From Cyanobacteria bacterium UBA7753 (GTDB taxonomy: Bacteria > Cyanobacteriota > Vampirovibrionia > Gastranaerophilales > Gastranaerophilaceae): a stretch of 14,198 nucleotides of DNA. Position 1 is the stretch's first letter. Each line of letters opens with the position of its first letter. Below, piece by piece: positions 1 through 5,880 of the stretch. The notes beneath the pieces were generated by a model. That model saw only the letters and a program-made list of their open reading frames with translations, was not told the origin of the DNA and did not search any database. The stretch covers positions 1 to 14,198 of the forward strand of contig DLEF01000022.1 of assembly GCA_002481545.1 (NCBI GenBank). The letters run 5' to 3'. Position numbers and translations under genes: made by a program.

Positions 1-162
1 TTACGTTTCGGTTTGGAAGACGGCAGACAAAGAACACTTGAAGAAGTCGGTCAGTTGTTCGGTGTTACAAGAGAACGTATCAGACAAATCGAGGCTAAAG
101 CTTTAAGAAAATTACGTCACCCTAACCGTCGTAAAAAATTAGAAGAATATGTAGAATTATAA
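1..162 (+). CDS. RNA polymerase sigma factor RpoD-type, C-terminal fragment (cut by window edge)
   Basis: Only the last 53 codons lie in the window, open from base 1 and ending in TAA at 160-162. They encode sigma-70 region 4.2: an LRFGLEDG start, then the helix-turn-helix with LEEVGQLFGVTRERIRQIE, then a basic tail ending in EEYVEL. This part of a sigma factor contacts the -35 promoter element and the beta flap. The fragment matches the C terminus of the complete sigma factor just downstream at 50 of 53 residues (the differences are H/N, R/S and E/K), so the two genes are tandem paralogues. Which of them is the housekeeping factor cannot be decided, because the body of this gene is outside the window. 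Confidence 0.9.
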   Translation, partial: LRFGLEDGRQRTLEEVGQLFGVTRERIRQIEAKALRKLRHPNRRKKLEEYVEL

Positions 163-485
163 TAATCTGACCCGTTATTTTGAAGATTTTTCATAGTTAA
201 TGCAGATTTTTGTAAAGTTTTGTAAAAATATGTGCGTTTAACAATTGAAAAATTTTCAAATACAGTGAATAATACCAAGGGTTCCGATTTGAATTAAAAT
301 TTGAATCCTAAAACGGAAAGTTAGTGTACATAAAAATATATATGCAATATAAAATTATTTTAATGGGAAAGACAACAGTAAACAGAAGGTAAATCAACAA
401 CATTCGTGATAAATTCATGTTTGGTCTTTTGCCGATTTTCCGTTACGGTTAAGACATACAATTGAAATGGAGATTATTAAACAAT
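163..485. other. gene-free stretch between the two sigma genes
   Basis: This AT-rich stretch of about 320 bases has no convincing open reading frame on either strand. It holds a plausible sigma-70 promoter (245-273), two TGTAAA units spaced exactly ten bases apart (211-216 and 221-226), and an implied leader of roughly 200 bases before the second sigma gene. Bases 312-319 (AACGGAAA) and 437-444 (TTTCCGTT) are complementary and could pair over a distance, but the pairing is short. No obvious rho-independent terminator follows the first sigma gene, so read-through from it into the second is possible. Confidence 0.6.
245..273 (+). promoter_or_regulatory. putative sigma-70 promoter of the second sigma gene
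   Basis: TTGAAA (245-250) and AATAAT (268-273) are separated by 17 bases, each one mismatch from consensus. The -35 box lies inside a perfect inverted repeat, TTGAAAA-A-TTTTCAA (245-259), which could be a repressor site or chance in AT-rich DNA. The transcript would start near 280. Confidence 0.4.
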
Positions 486-1523
486 ATGAATAAAACAGAT
501 TCAAATTCCTCGGTTATTACTTCGGAAGAAGAAGGAGTTACCATTTTAGATTACGATGAAGAAAAATCAAGTTTTGTAGGTAACGGTTTTAATACAGACC
601 ATATTGAAGATTTGGTTACATCTAATCCTTTGAAACCGAGAGCGAATTATGCAAATGAATTATCATCTGGCAGTACTTCCAGCGCATCTGATGATCCTGT
701 AAAAGTTTATTTGCGTGAAATCGGACGTATTAAATTATTGAATACGGAAGATGAAATAAGATTAGCAAAAGAAATTATGGAAGGCGGTAAAAAAGGCGAT
801 ATCGCTAAAAAGAAACTGGTACAAGCCAATCTCCGTTTGGTTGTAAGTATCGCTAAAAAATATGTAGGCAGAGGAATGTCATTCTTGGATTTAATTCAGG
901 AAGGTAACTTAGGGTTAATAAGAGCTGCCGAAAAGTTCGACCATACAAAAGGTTTCAAGTTCTCAACTTATGCAACATGGTGGGTTAGACAAGCTATTAC
1001 AAGAGCTATCGCTGATCAGGCAAGAACAATTCGTATCCCTGTTCATATGGTTGAAACTATTAACAAGTTAAGAAAAATAACCGGTAAGCTCTCTCAAGAC
1101 TTATTGAGAAAACCTACCGAACAAGAGTTGGCAGAGGCTATGAATATGTCTTTAACTAAGCTTAGAGATATTATGAAAATTGCTCAAGATCCGATTTCCT
1201 TAGAAACTCCAATCGGTAAAGAAGACGATTCCAAGATTGTAGATTTCATCAAGGCAGACTCTTCCGACGCTCCTATAAAGAAAGTTTCTTCCGATTTATT
1301 AAAAGAAGATATTGCGGAAGTTTTATGTATGCTCTCACCTCGTGAACGTGATGTTTTGAGATTGCGTTTCGGTTTGGAGGACGGAAGACAAAGAACATTG
1401 GAAGAAGTCGGACAGCTGTTCGGTGTTACAAGAGAACGTATCAGACAGATTGAAGCAAAAGCTTTGAGAAAACTTCGTAACCCTAACAGAAGTAAAAAAT
1501 TGAAAGAATATGTTGAATTATAA
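486..1523 (+). CDS. RNA polymerase sigma-70 family sigma factor (group 1/2, RpoD-like)
   Basis: Primary-type or group 2 sigma factor of 345 residues that directs RNA polymerase to -10/-35 promoters. I chose the ATG at 486, preceded by GGAG at 469-472. The frame is also open from a TTG at 462 that lacks a ribosome-binding site. The first ~68 residues are acidic and serine-rich with no clear region 1.1. Region 1.2 (DDPVKVYLREIG) spans about 69-97. Region 2 spans about 110-192, with LIQEGNLGLIRAAEKFD, the promoter-melting segment FSTYATWWVRQAI containing W165 and W166, and a full region 2.4. Region 3 follows. Region 4 spans about 280-345, with the helix-turn-helix EEVGQLFGVTRERIRQIE. The length fits a cyanobacterial-type primary or group 2 factor. 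It sits directly downstream of a near-identical C terminus and may have arisen by tandem duplication. A strong terminator follows. Family assignment is secure, but the exact role (housekeeping or alternative) is not. Confidence 0.95.
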   Translation: MNKTDSNSSVITSEEEGVTILDYDEEKSSFVGNGFNTDHIEDLVTSNPLKPRANYANELSSGSTSSASDDPVKVYLREIGRIKLLNTEDEIRLAKEIMEGGKKGDIAKKKLVQANLRLVVSIAKKYVGRGMSFLDLIQEGNLGLIRAAEKFDHTKGFKFSTYATWWVRQAITRAIADQARTIRIPVHMVETINKLRKITGKLSQDLLRKPTEQELAEAMNMSLTKLRDIMKIAQDPISLETPIGKEDDSKIVDFIKADSSDAPIKKVSSDLLKEDIAEVLCMLSPRERDVLRLRFGLEDGRQRTLEEVGQLFGVTRERIRQIEAKALRKLRNPNRSKKLKEYVEL

Positions 1524-1531
1524 TTCATAAT

Positions 1532-1562
1532 AAAAAGCAGGTTAATTGTTAACCTGCTTTTT
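1532..1562 (+). terminator. rho-independent terminator of the sigma gene
   Basis: A 14-base-pair stem, AAAAAGCAGGTTAA (1532-1545) with TTAACCTGCTTTTT (1549-1562), closes a 3-base loop and ends in a run of T. It begins nine bases after the sigma stop codon. The flanking A and T tracts could let it work in both directions. Confidence 0.9.
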
Positions 1563-1599
1563 AGTTATTTATGGGTAGTGTTGCGAGCGTGATACATTT

Positions 1600-1627
1600 T
1601 TGTTAAATCACTTATTAATGGTATAAT
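1600..1627 (+). promoter_or_regulatory. sigma-70 promoter of the propeller/methyltransferase operon
   Basis: TTGTTA (1600-1605), a 16-base spacer and a perfect TATAAT (1622-1627) predict a start near 1634, giving a leader of about 50 bases. Within the leader is an inverted repeat, GGTAC-N5-GTACC (1652-1666), then the ribosome-binding site AAAGGA (1671-1676). Confidence 0.65.
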
Positions 1628-1684
1628 GTTGCTTGTAATAAAAGAATATAAGGTACAGTCCGTACCCGATAAAGGATAAACATA

Positions 1685-3145
1685 ATGGGGAAGAAGTTTT
1701 TAGGGATATTATTAGGGTTAATGTTAACCGTAACTTCGGCATTCGCGTCAAAATTACCGACAGATGTGCAAAGTTATTTGAAAAAGAATATATCAGGCGT
1801 AGATATCAGATTTGACGGCGTAATTATATGCCCTGACGGGACATTGTATTTGCCTCTCTACCCTGCATCTTTTAAGAAACCTGAAACTTTCGGTGTCGAT
1901 AAAACTTATCCCGAAGGAACAGCTTTATCTCATAAACCTGATGTTGTAATATTCAATAACGATTTTGTTCTGTTAAAGATTATCAATTTGCCTGACGGCA
2001 AAAAGACAGTAAAACGTTTTGATAAACCGCCTATACAGGTTAAAACGGGTATTTTACCGCAGGATATGCTTGTGCCGAACGGACTTATTATCCCAGAAAA
2101 TATTAAAGGGATTATCGGAAACTTGGATATAAAATTGTCCCCTGAAACGGAAATAAAAGTCGCTTCCGATGTTACTTTCAGTGCGAAAGTTTACGATGAA
2201 AGCGGTAAAAAAGTAAATAAATACGATAACAAATCTACAATTTCACAAATGAAAAACAAAAACCTCTATATGGTTACGTCATATTCAAAAAATATCGCGG
2301 TTGTAAACGGGGAGTCTTTCAAATCGGATTACTCCTTATCTCAGATTGCAACCCCTATTGATGCTCAGATTACCAAGGATAATAAATTTTTGATTGTAAC
2401 GGCATATGACAGCACTATCGTTAACGTTATATCAATCGCGGATGACAGAATAATCAAGCAGTTGGATTTGACGACTCAAGGCGGAGACATTGTCATGGAC
2501 TATGCCAACAACAGAGCATATATCTCATCTCCTGTCGCATCAACCATATACGTGCTTGATACTACAACCATGACTTTGGTTCAAAAAATCAAAGTAAACG
2601 GCAGATGTGAAAGATTGTCCTTGAGCGGAAATTATCTGCTCTATGTTGATAAAAACTCCGATACAGTTTGGTCTATAGAGCTTGCGAACGGATATAATTT
2701 GAGAAACTTGGGTAAATTCCCTAATATTTCAAAGGTTATATTGCATGACGGTATTGTATACCTTGCAAGCAGAACAAAAAGCAGAGTCGCCGTTATTAAC
2801 TACGATACAAAACAATTGATAACCGAGTTTGATACGGTAGAAAAACCTATTGATATGATGATTTACAAAGATTGTCTCTATGTCTTGGGTGCTCAATATA
2901 ATCAGATTCAGGCATTGAGGCTGTCGGATAACGAATCGGTTGCGGTCATAAATATCAAAGGTGACGGGTTCTCAACAAAATTCTGCCCGATAAATGATAA
3001 AGGTTTGGTTATAGTCTCCGATACGAAAAAGGGTAGATATACCATCGTTGACTTAAACTCAAACAAAGTAATCAAAACAAACGGAACAGAGTTGCCTGTC
3101 GCAAATATCATTGTCGGAAACAAAATCAAAAAGATAAACAAGTAA
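1685..3145 (+). CDS. exported YVTN/YncE-like beta-propeller protein
   Basis: A 486-residue protein that begins with a Sec signal peptide: KK at 3-4, a hydrophobic core at about 5-17, and probable cleavage after SAFA at 18-21. It should therefore act outside the cytoplasmic membrane. Residues ~22-215 form an N-terminal region I do not recognise. From ~216 to 470 there are repeated blade-like units of about 40 residues with the pattern 'hydrophobic strand, x-D/N-x, V-x-V-I-D/N, K/R-x-I', for example VINVISI-like strands followed by RIIKQLDL, IYVLDTTTMTLVQKI, VAVINYDTKQLITEF and YTIVDLNSNKVIKT. This matches the YncE/YVTN beta-propeller fold, often used for ligand or protein binding rather than catalysis. 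The start is supported by AAAGGA eight bases upstream of the ATG. The methyltransferase gene begins one base after the stop codon, so the two are almost certainly co-transcribed. No specific ligand can be read from the sequence. Confidence 0.8.
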   Translation: MGKKFLGILLGLMLTVTSAFASKLPTDVQSYLKKNISGVDIRFDGVIICPDGTLYLPLYPASFKKPETFGVDKTYPEGTALSHKPDVVIFNNDFVLLKIINLPDGKKTVKRFDKPPIQVKTGILPQDMLVPNGLIIPENIKGIIGNLDIKLSPETEIKVASDVTFSAKVYDESGKKVNKYDNKSTISQMKNKNLYMVTSYSKNIAVVNGESFKSDYSLSQIATPIDAQITKDNKFLIVTAYDSTIVNVISIADDRIIKQLDLTTQGGDIVMDYANNRAYISSPVASTIYVLDTTTMTLVQKIKVNGRCERLSLSGNYLLYVDKNSDTVWSIELANGYNLRNLGKFPNISKVILHDGIVYLASRTKSRVAVINYDTKQLITEFDTVEKPIDMMIYKDCLYVLGAQYNQIQALRLSDNESVAVINIKGDGFSTKFCPINDKGLVIVSDTKKGRYTIVDLNSNKVIKTNGTELPVANIIVGNKIKKINK

Positions 3146-3146
3146 T

Positions 3147-3707
3147 ATGAATAAAGAAGCTTTTAACGAAACCTTGAACGAACTGGAAGTTACCCAAAGG
3201 GAGTTTTGGAATATCCCGAGAGAGACGGGCAACTTTTTGAACATGTTAATCAAAATCCGTCAGGCAAAAAGTGTTATCGAAATAGGCACCTCAAACGGAT
3301 ATTCAGGTTTATGGTTTCTTGAAGCTCTCGAAAAAACAGACGGGACTTTGACGACTATTGAATATTATGAAAAACGCCAAAGTGTAGCAATTGAAAATTT
3401 CAACAAATGCGGATTTGAAGGCAGATACAATGCCCTGCAGGGTGACGCTTGCGAGCTTTTGAGCAATCTTCCCGACGATGTGAAATTCGACTTTGTATTC
3501 ATAGACGCTAACAAAAGGGAGTATATAGAGTATTTCGAGATTTTAAAGCCTCATCTTCTTCCGCATGCCATTATTGCTGCTGATAACGTATCTTCTCACA
3601 GACAGAAGGTTCAGCCGTTCTTGGATAAGATATTTGCCGATAGTGATTTTCAGAGCGAAATACTTGATTTACCTGCAGGGTTGTCGTTGTCGTATAAGTT
3701 GGTGTAA
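3147..3707 (+). CDS. class I SAM-dependent O-methyltransferase (CCoAOMT/family 3-like)
   Basis: A 186-residue protein with a Rossmann-fold methyltransferase signature. Motif I is VIEIGTSNGYSGLW (residues 43-56), which binds S-adenosylmethionine. E72 at the end of strand 2 (TTIE) would contact the ribose. Further motifs are D100 (LQGDA), FDFVFIDANK (114-123) and IIAADNV (142-148). D120, D146 and N147 match the divalent-metal ligands of the caffeoyl-CoA/catechol O-methyltransferase family, so a metal-dependent O-methyltransferase is the likeliest reading. A tRNA-modifying member such as TrmR cannot be excluded. The ATG lies one base after the propeller stop codon and has no clear Shine-Dalgarno sequence, which suggests translational coupling. 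The protein has no signal peptide and so is cytosolic. The substrate is unknown. Confidence 0.85.
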   Translation: MNKEAFNETLNELEVTQREFWNIPRETGNFLNMLIKIRQAKSVIEIGTSNGYSGLWFLEALEKTDGTLTTIEYYEKRQSVAIENFNKCGFEGRYNALQGDACELLSNLPDDVKFDFVFIDANKREYIEYFEILKPHLLPHAIIAADNVSSHRQKVQPFLDKIFADSDFQSEILDLPAGLSLSYKLV

Positions 3708-3734
3708 AAGGTTTTTATGTAATTTCGCTGTCTT

Positions 3735-3860
3735 GGATTATTCGGGTACGCCGAACACTGCAATGACTAAAAGTCCTGACGGACTTAGTCGTCATTTACG
3801 TGTTCTTTGCTCTCACGGGTTAGGCTCACTGTCGTTCGCCGTCACCCTACCGAAAATCCG
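3735..3860. repeat. GC-richer block with imperfect hairpins, possible dispersed intergenic repeat
   Basis: This block is visibly richer in G and C than its surroundings. It contains TTCGG-GTACG-CCGAA and a longer imperfect hairpin in which ACTAA/TTAGT and AGTCC/GGACT pair around a TGAC loop (about 3762-3787). An alternative AATGAC/GTCATT pairing overlaps it. Such blocks between genes are typical of dispersed repeats, but only one copy is visible in this window, so the call is tentative. Confidence 0.3.
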
Positions 3861-3884
3861 CAAAAAAAAGAGCCTTTCGGCTCT
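3861..3884 (-). terminator. rho-independent terminator reading leftward
   Basis: On the minus strand the sequence reads AGAGCC, a GAAA tetraloop, GGCTCT and then eight T. This is a textbook terminator in that direction. On the plus strand the T tract is broken (TGAAAATTT), so it is poor for stopping the methyltransferase operon. No annotated minus-strand gene lies immediately upstream of it. Confidence 0.65.
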
Positions 3885-3992
3885 GAAAATTTGTGAAGTG
3901 TAGTGTGTGTAGAAAGAAACTTGTGTCTTTTTCTCTAGTCCTCGTCCCCAATATTTTTATTGGGTTCCTCGTGTGTGTTTCTTCTCTTTATA
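3862..3992 (-). ncRNA. candidate small non-coding RNA ending at the leftward terminator
   Basis: A strong minus-strand terminator with no protein gene feeding it implies a short transcript. Reading leftward, a TATAAA box at 3992-3987 would start a transcript near 3980, although its -35 region is poor. The RNA can form a 7-bp hairpin, CCCAATA-AAAA-TATTGGG (3966-3949). This hairpin is flanked by repeated ACGAGGA segments and enclosed by GAAAC/GTTTC with further A-T pairs. Three GGA triplets lie unpaired around the inner hairpin, as seen in RNAs that titrate CsrA/RsmA proteins. They could equally be anti-Shine-Dalgarno-like pairing sites. I do not recognise a named RNA family, and the 5' end is uncertain. 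Confidence 0.35.
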
Positions 3993-4028
3993 CTCTGTAC
4001 TCATGTAAAGTATTTTTTGTTTTGAAAA

Positions 4029-4057
4029 TTGACTAAATTGTATATACTTTTTATATT
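4029..4057 (+). promoter_or_regulatory. plus-strand sigma-70 promoter with no adjacent gene
   Basis: TTGACT (4029-4034), 17 bases and TATATT (4052-4057) form a good promoter. The next gene start is 180 bases downstream, so it either gives the DtxR-family gene a second, longer transcript that bypasses or passes through the operators, or drives a short RNA. Confidence 0.4.
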
Positions 4058-4164
4058 ATTGTTACAAAACTTAATAAACATGCTGAAAACCTACGTATAT
4101 CGCGATAAAGTCATGTTCTGCAACATGCTGTATAGAGTCAGAGTATATACTGAAAAATAAAAAT

Positions 4165-4225
4165 GTTAGACAAGCTTGACAATTATAAATGATATGATAG
4201 AATATAATTGTTAGGCAAGCCTAAC
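4165..4225 (+). promoter_or_regulatory. promoter of the DtxR-family gene with two operator-like inverted repeats
   Basis: The promoter is TTGACA (4176-4181), a 16-base spacer and TAGAAT (4198-4203). A TATAAT at 4203-4208 overlaps it but at poor spacing. GTTAGACAAGCTTGAC (4165-4180) covers the -35 box. GTTAGGCAAGCCTAAC (4210-4225), a 7+7 inverted repeat, covers the likely start site. The two 16-mers agree at 13 positions and resemble the TTAGG...CCTAA half-sites bound by DtxR/IdeR-type repressors. Binding by the gene's own product would block transcription when metal is plentiful, so autorepression is the natural inference. Confidence 0.65.
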
Positions 4226-4238
4226 AAAAGGAGTAAAG

Positions 4239-4634
4239 ATGACAACAACCGCTTTAAGTTCAGGTTTGGAAGACTATCTTGAATGTATTTATAACAACTT
4301 AGAATCCAACGGCAGTGTAAAAGCTATAGAAATATCCAAAGAATTGAATGTTTCCAGAGCCTCCGTCACCGATGCCCTCCACAGACTTGCCGAAAAAGAA
4401 TATATCAATTACCAAAGATACGGCTCAATTGATATTACTCCTAAAGGGGTAGAGAAGGCCAAGGAAGTTACGGGCAAACATCACGTTCTGACTCAATTTT
4501 TTGAAAAAGTTCTTAATCTGTCCGAAGCTGAAGCATCCGAAAACGCATGCCGAATTGAACATGTGATTACAAATGAGGCTTTCAAAAGGTTAAAGGTGTT
4601 TACAAGCAATTATAAAAAGAGAAAAAATGATTAG
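4239..4634 (+). CDS. DtxR/MntR-family metal-dependent transcriptional regulator
   Basis: A 131-residue repressor whose N-terminal winged helix-turn-helix spans residues 8-72 (LEDYLECIY; recognition helix near NVSRASVTDALHRL; wing near YQRYGSIDITPKG). A dimerisation and metal domain spans about 75-122. The protein ends there, as in Bacillus MntR, without the SH3-like third domain of DtxR. Metal ligands can be read by alignment to remembered family sequences: D12 and E15 (like MntR D8 and E11), H81 (like MntR H77/DtxR H79), then C104, E107 and H108 in ACRIEHV. C-x-x-E-H is the DtxR iron-type pattern, where MntR has glutamate, so the site mixes manganese-type and iron-type residues. The start is fixed by AGGAG (4229-4233). 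It overlaps the next gene by eight bases and is probably autoregulated through the two upstream repeats. The family is firm; which metal it senses is open. Confidence 0.92.
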   Translation: MTTTALSSGLEDYLECIYNNLESNGSVKAIEISKELNVSRASVTDALHRLAEKEYINYQRYGSIDITPKGVEKAKEVTGKHHVLTQFFEKVLNLSEAEASENACRIEHVITNEAFKRLKVFTSNYKKRKND

Positions 4635-5676
4635 TGCAATCAAAACAGCAGGACAATTTCTGGATCAGCCTTTGTTGGTAGCAAAATTCAAAAAGGCTGT
4701 GCCGGGGATTATGGTAGCGGGAGCAGCTGCATTTGATGCTGACAAAATTCACAAAGCTCCGAAAGAAAACAAAAAGAAAACTGCGATTAATACAACGGCA
4801 GTTCTCACGGCGACAGTAGCCTCCGCACTTGCAGCGCCAAAGATGGCAGCCAAAGTGGTCGGAAAAGAATATGACAAATATTGTATAAAAGATATCAAAG
4901 CCAACAATAAAAAAATTGTAGATAACTTTTTATCAAATGAAAAAGTTTCGGACGGTGTAAACAACATCCTCCAAAAAGCAAAAGATAAAGTCTTAAACTA
5001 CAAGGAAATAAAGACTCTGCGCAATGAAATAGGACAGACTGACTCTGGGGACAAGTTTATAAAAAAACTCATCCCCGAACCTGAAAATGTTACCGCTCAT
5101 GATATTAGAAAAGAAATCGGAAGACTCTCTCTTATCGGACTTATTCCTGTGGCGGGGGGTGTCGCAGGAGGTATCGCAGGCGAAAAAATGTCCGAAGGAA
5201 AAATTACTAAGAAAAAATTAGGCGATAAGGTCAAAGAGGGAACTTATCAATACCTTGCAAATATATTCCTCTGTAACATAGGTGCAGGGCTTGCGCTTGC
5301 GGGACTTGAAAAAGCAAACATAAAATCAAAATCCGCACGTGCTCTCGGTATGGTCGGCGGAATTGTCGCGACAGGGATTGTCGGAGGCAGTGCCATTGCT
5401 AACTTTATCGGTAAACATTTGATTAATCCAATCTTTGACGGGAAAAAGCCAAAAGAAGAAAAGAAAAAAGAAGGTTTAAATTCCGAACGAAAGCCCGAAA
5501 TTATCGATATTTGTCTTCACACAGATGATATTGCCACTGTTGCCGTAATGTCCGGATTGAAATGGATAGAACCGGCACTTCCTATACTATACGGTATTTC
5601 GGGTTATCGTGCGGGAATAGGTTACCGCAACGGTAATAAAAATAAAGCAGATAAAACAGATAAAACAAAGAAATAG
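4627..5676 (+). CDS. orphan hydrophobic protein, translationally coupled to the DtxR-family gene
   Basis: A 349-residue protein that I do not recognise. It has no signal peptide but several glycine/alanine-rich hydrophobic segments, near residues 25-36, 54-70, 172-188, 207-225, 238-262 and 315-330. Lysine-rich loops separate them, including KKPKEEKKKEG at about 273-285, and the tail is basic and threonine-rich. The Gly-x-x-Gly-like segments suggest membrane insertion or association. Its ATG lies inside the regulator gene, eight bases before that gene's stop end, so translation is coupled and expression should follow the same metal-responsive promoter. Metal handling is an inference from position only: there is no CPx, HxxH or histidine-rich motif of a known transporter. 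The overall style resembles the orphan protein at 11222-12211, but I cannot show homology by eye. Confidence 0.75.
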   Translation: MISAIKTAGQFLDQPLLVAKFKKAVPGIMVAGAAAFDADKIHKAPKENKKKTAINTTAVLTATVASALAAPKMAAKVVGKEYDKYCIKDIKANNKKIVDNFLSNEKVSDGVNNILQKAKDKVLNYKEIKTLRNEIGQTDSGDKFIKKLIPEPENVTAHDIRKEIGRLSLIGLIPVAGGVAGGIAGEKMSEGKITKKKLGDKVKEGTYQYLANIFLCNIGAGLALAGLEKANIKSKSARALGMVGGIVATGIVGGSAIANFIGKHLINPIFDGKKPKEEKKKEGLNSERKPEIIDICLHTDDIATVAVMSGLKWIEPALPILYGISGYRAGIGYRNGNKNKADKTDKTKK

Positions 5677-5702
5677 GTGTTAGTCATAATTTCGAAACAT
5701 AT

Positions 5703-5731
5703 AAATGCGGTAAATTTACCGCATTTTTTTT
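5703..5731 (+). terminator. rho-independent terminator of the dtxR operon
   Basis: AAATGCGGTA (5703-5712), loop AATT and TACCGCATTT (5717-5726) form a 10-bp stem that runs into T through 5731. The central AATT could extend the palindrome. Flanking A residues make weak activity in the other direction possible. Confidence 0.9.
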
Positions 5732-5738
5732 GTCTTTT

Positions 5739-5812
5739 GTCTCGCCCCCACCTGTGGGAGAGACCGCAGCTGTTGTACCAAAGATAATTACAGATGCGAG
5801 CGAGGGGGGATG
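5739..5812. repeat. GC-rich hairpin block, possible intergenic repeat
   Basis: GTCTC (5739-5743) pairs with GAGAC (5760-5764), and inside it CCCAC pairs with GTGGG around a two-base loop. A second G-rich tract (GAGCGAGGGGGG) follows at 5798-5809. This GC-rich patch sits in AT-rich DNA just after a terminator and looks intergenic rather than coding. Confidence 0.3.
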
Positions 5813-5880
5813 ATATAAATTTATTCTTTCATCTTGCAGAAGCATTGGCAAATTTTATATTTTTGGACGTTAAACCTAAT

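Larger units (their letters stand above)
3708..4238. other. 530-base gene-free regulatory region
   Basis: I find no credible protein gene here. An open frame over 3565-3903 overlaps the methyltransferase and looks non-coding. From left to right the region holds: a GC-richer structured block (about 3735-3860), a canonical terminator facing left (3861-3884, minus strand), an apparent minus-strand RNA with stable internal pairing (about 3862-3992), a plus-strand promoter (4029-4057), a stretch with short palindromes (TATCGCGATA near 4100, CATGTT-CTGC-AACATG near 4123), and the dtxR control region with two operator-like repeats (4165-4225). Confidence 0.7.

Noticed and set aside
1184..1528. 114-codon frame antisense to the sigma gene
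   Set aside because: Mirror frame of a strongly conserved gene; its composition and lack of motifs mark it as a shadow.
3816..3830. A third dtxR operator, from the GTTAGGC half-site in the GC-rich block
   Set aside because: Only one half-site is present and it lies inside a structured repeat-like block with no promoter beside it.
3565..3903. 112-codon plus-strand frame overlapping the methyltransferase end
   Set aside because: It starts inside another gene, continues through hairpins and a terminator, and its translation is arginine/serine/leucine-rich without domain features.
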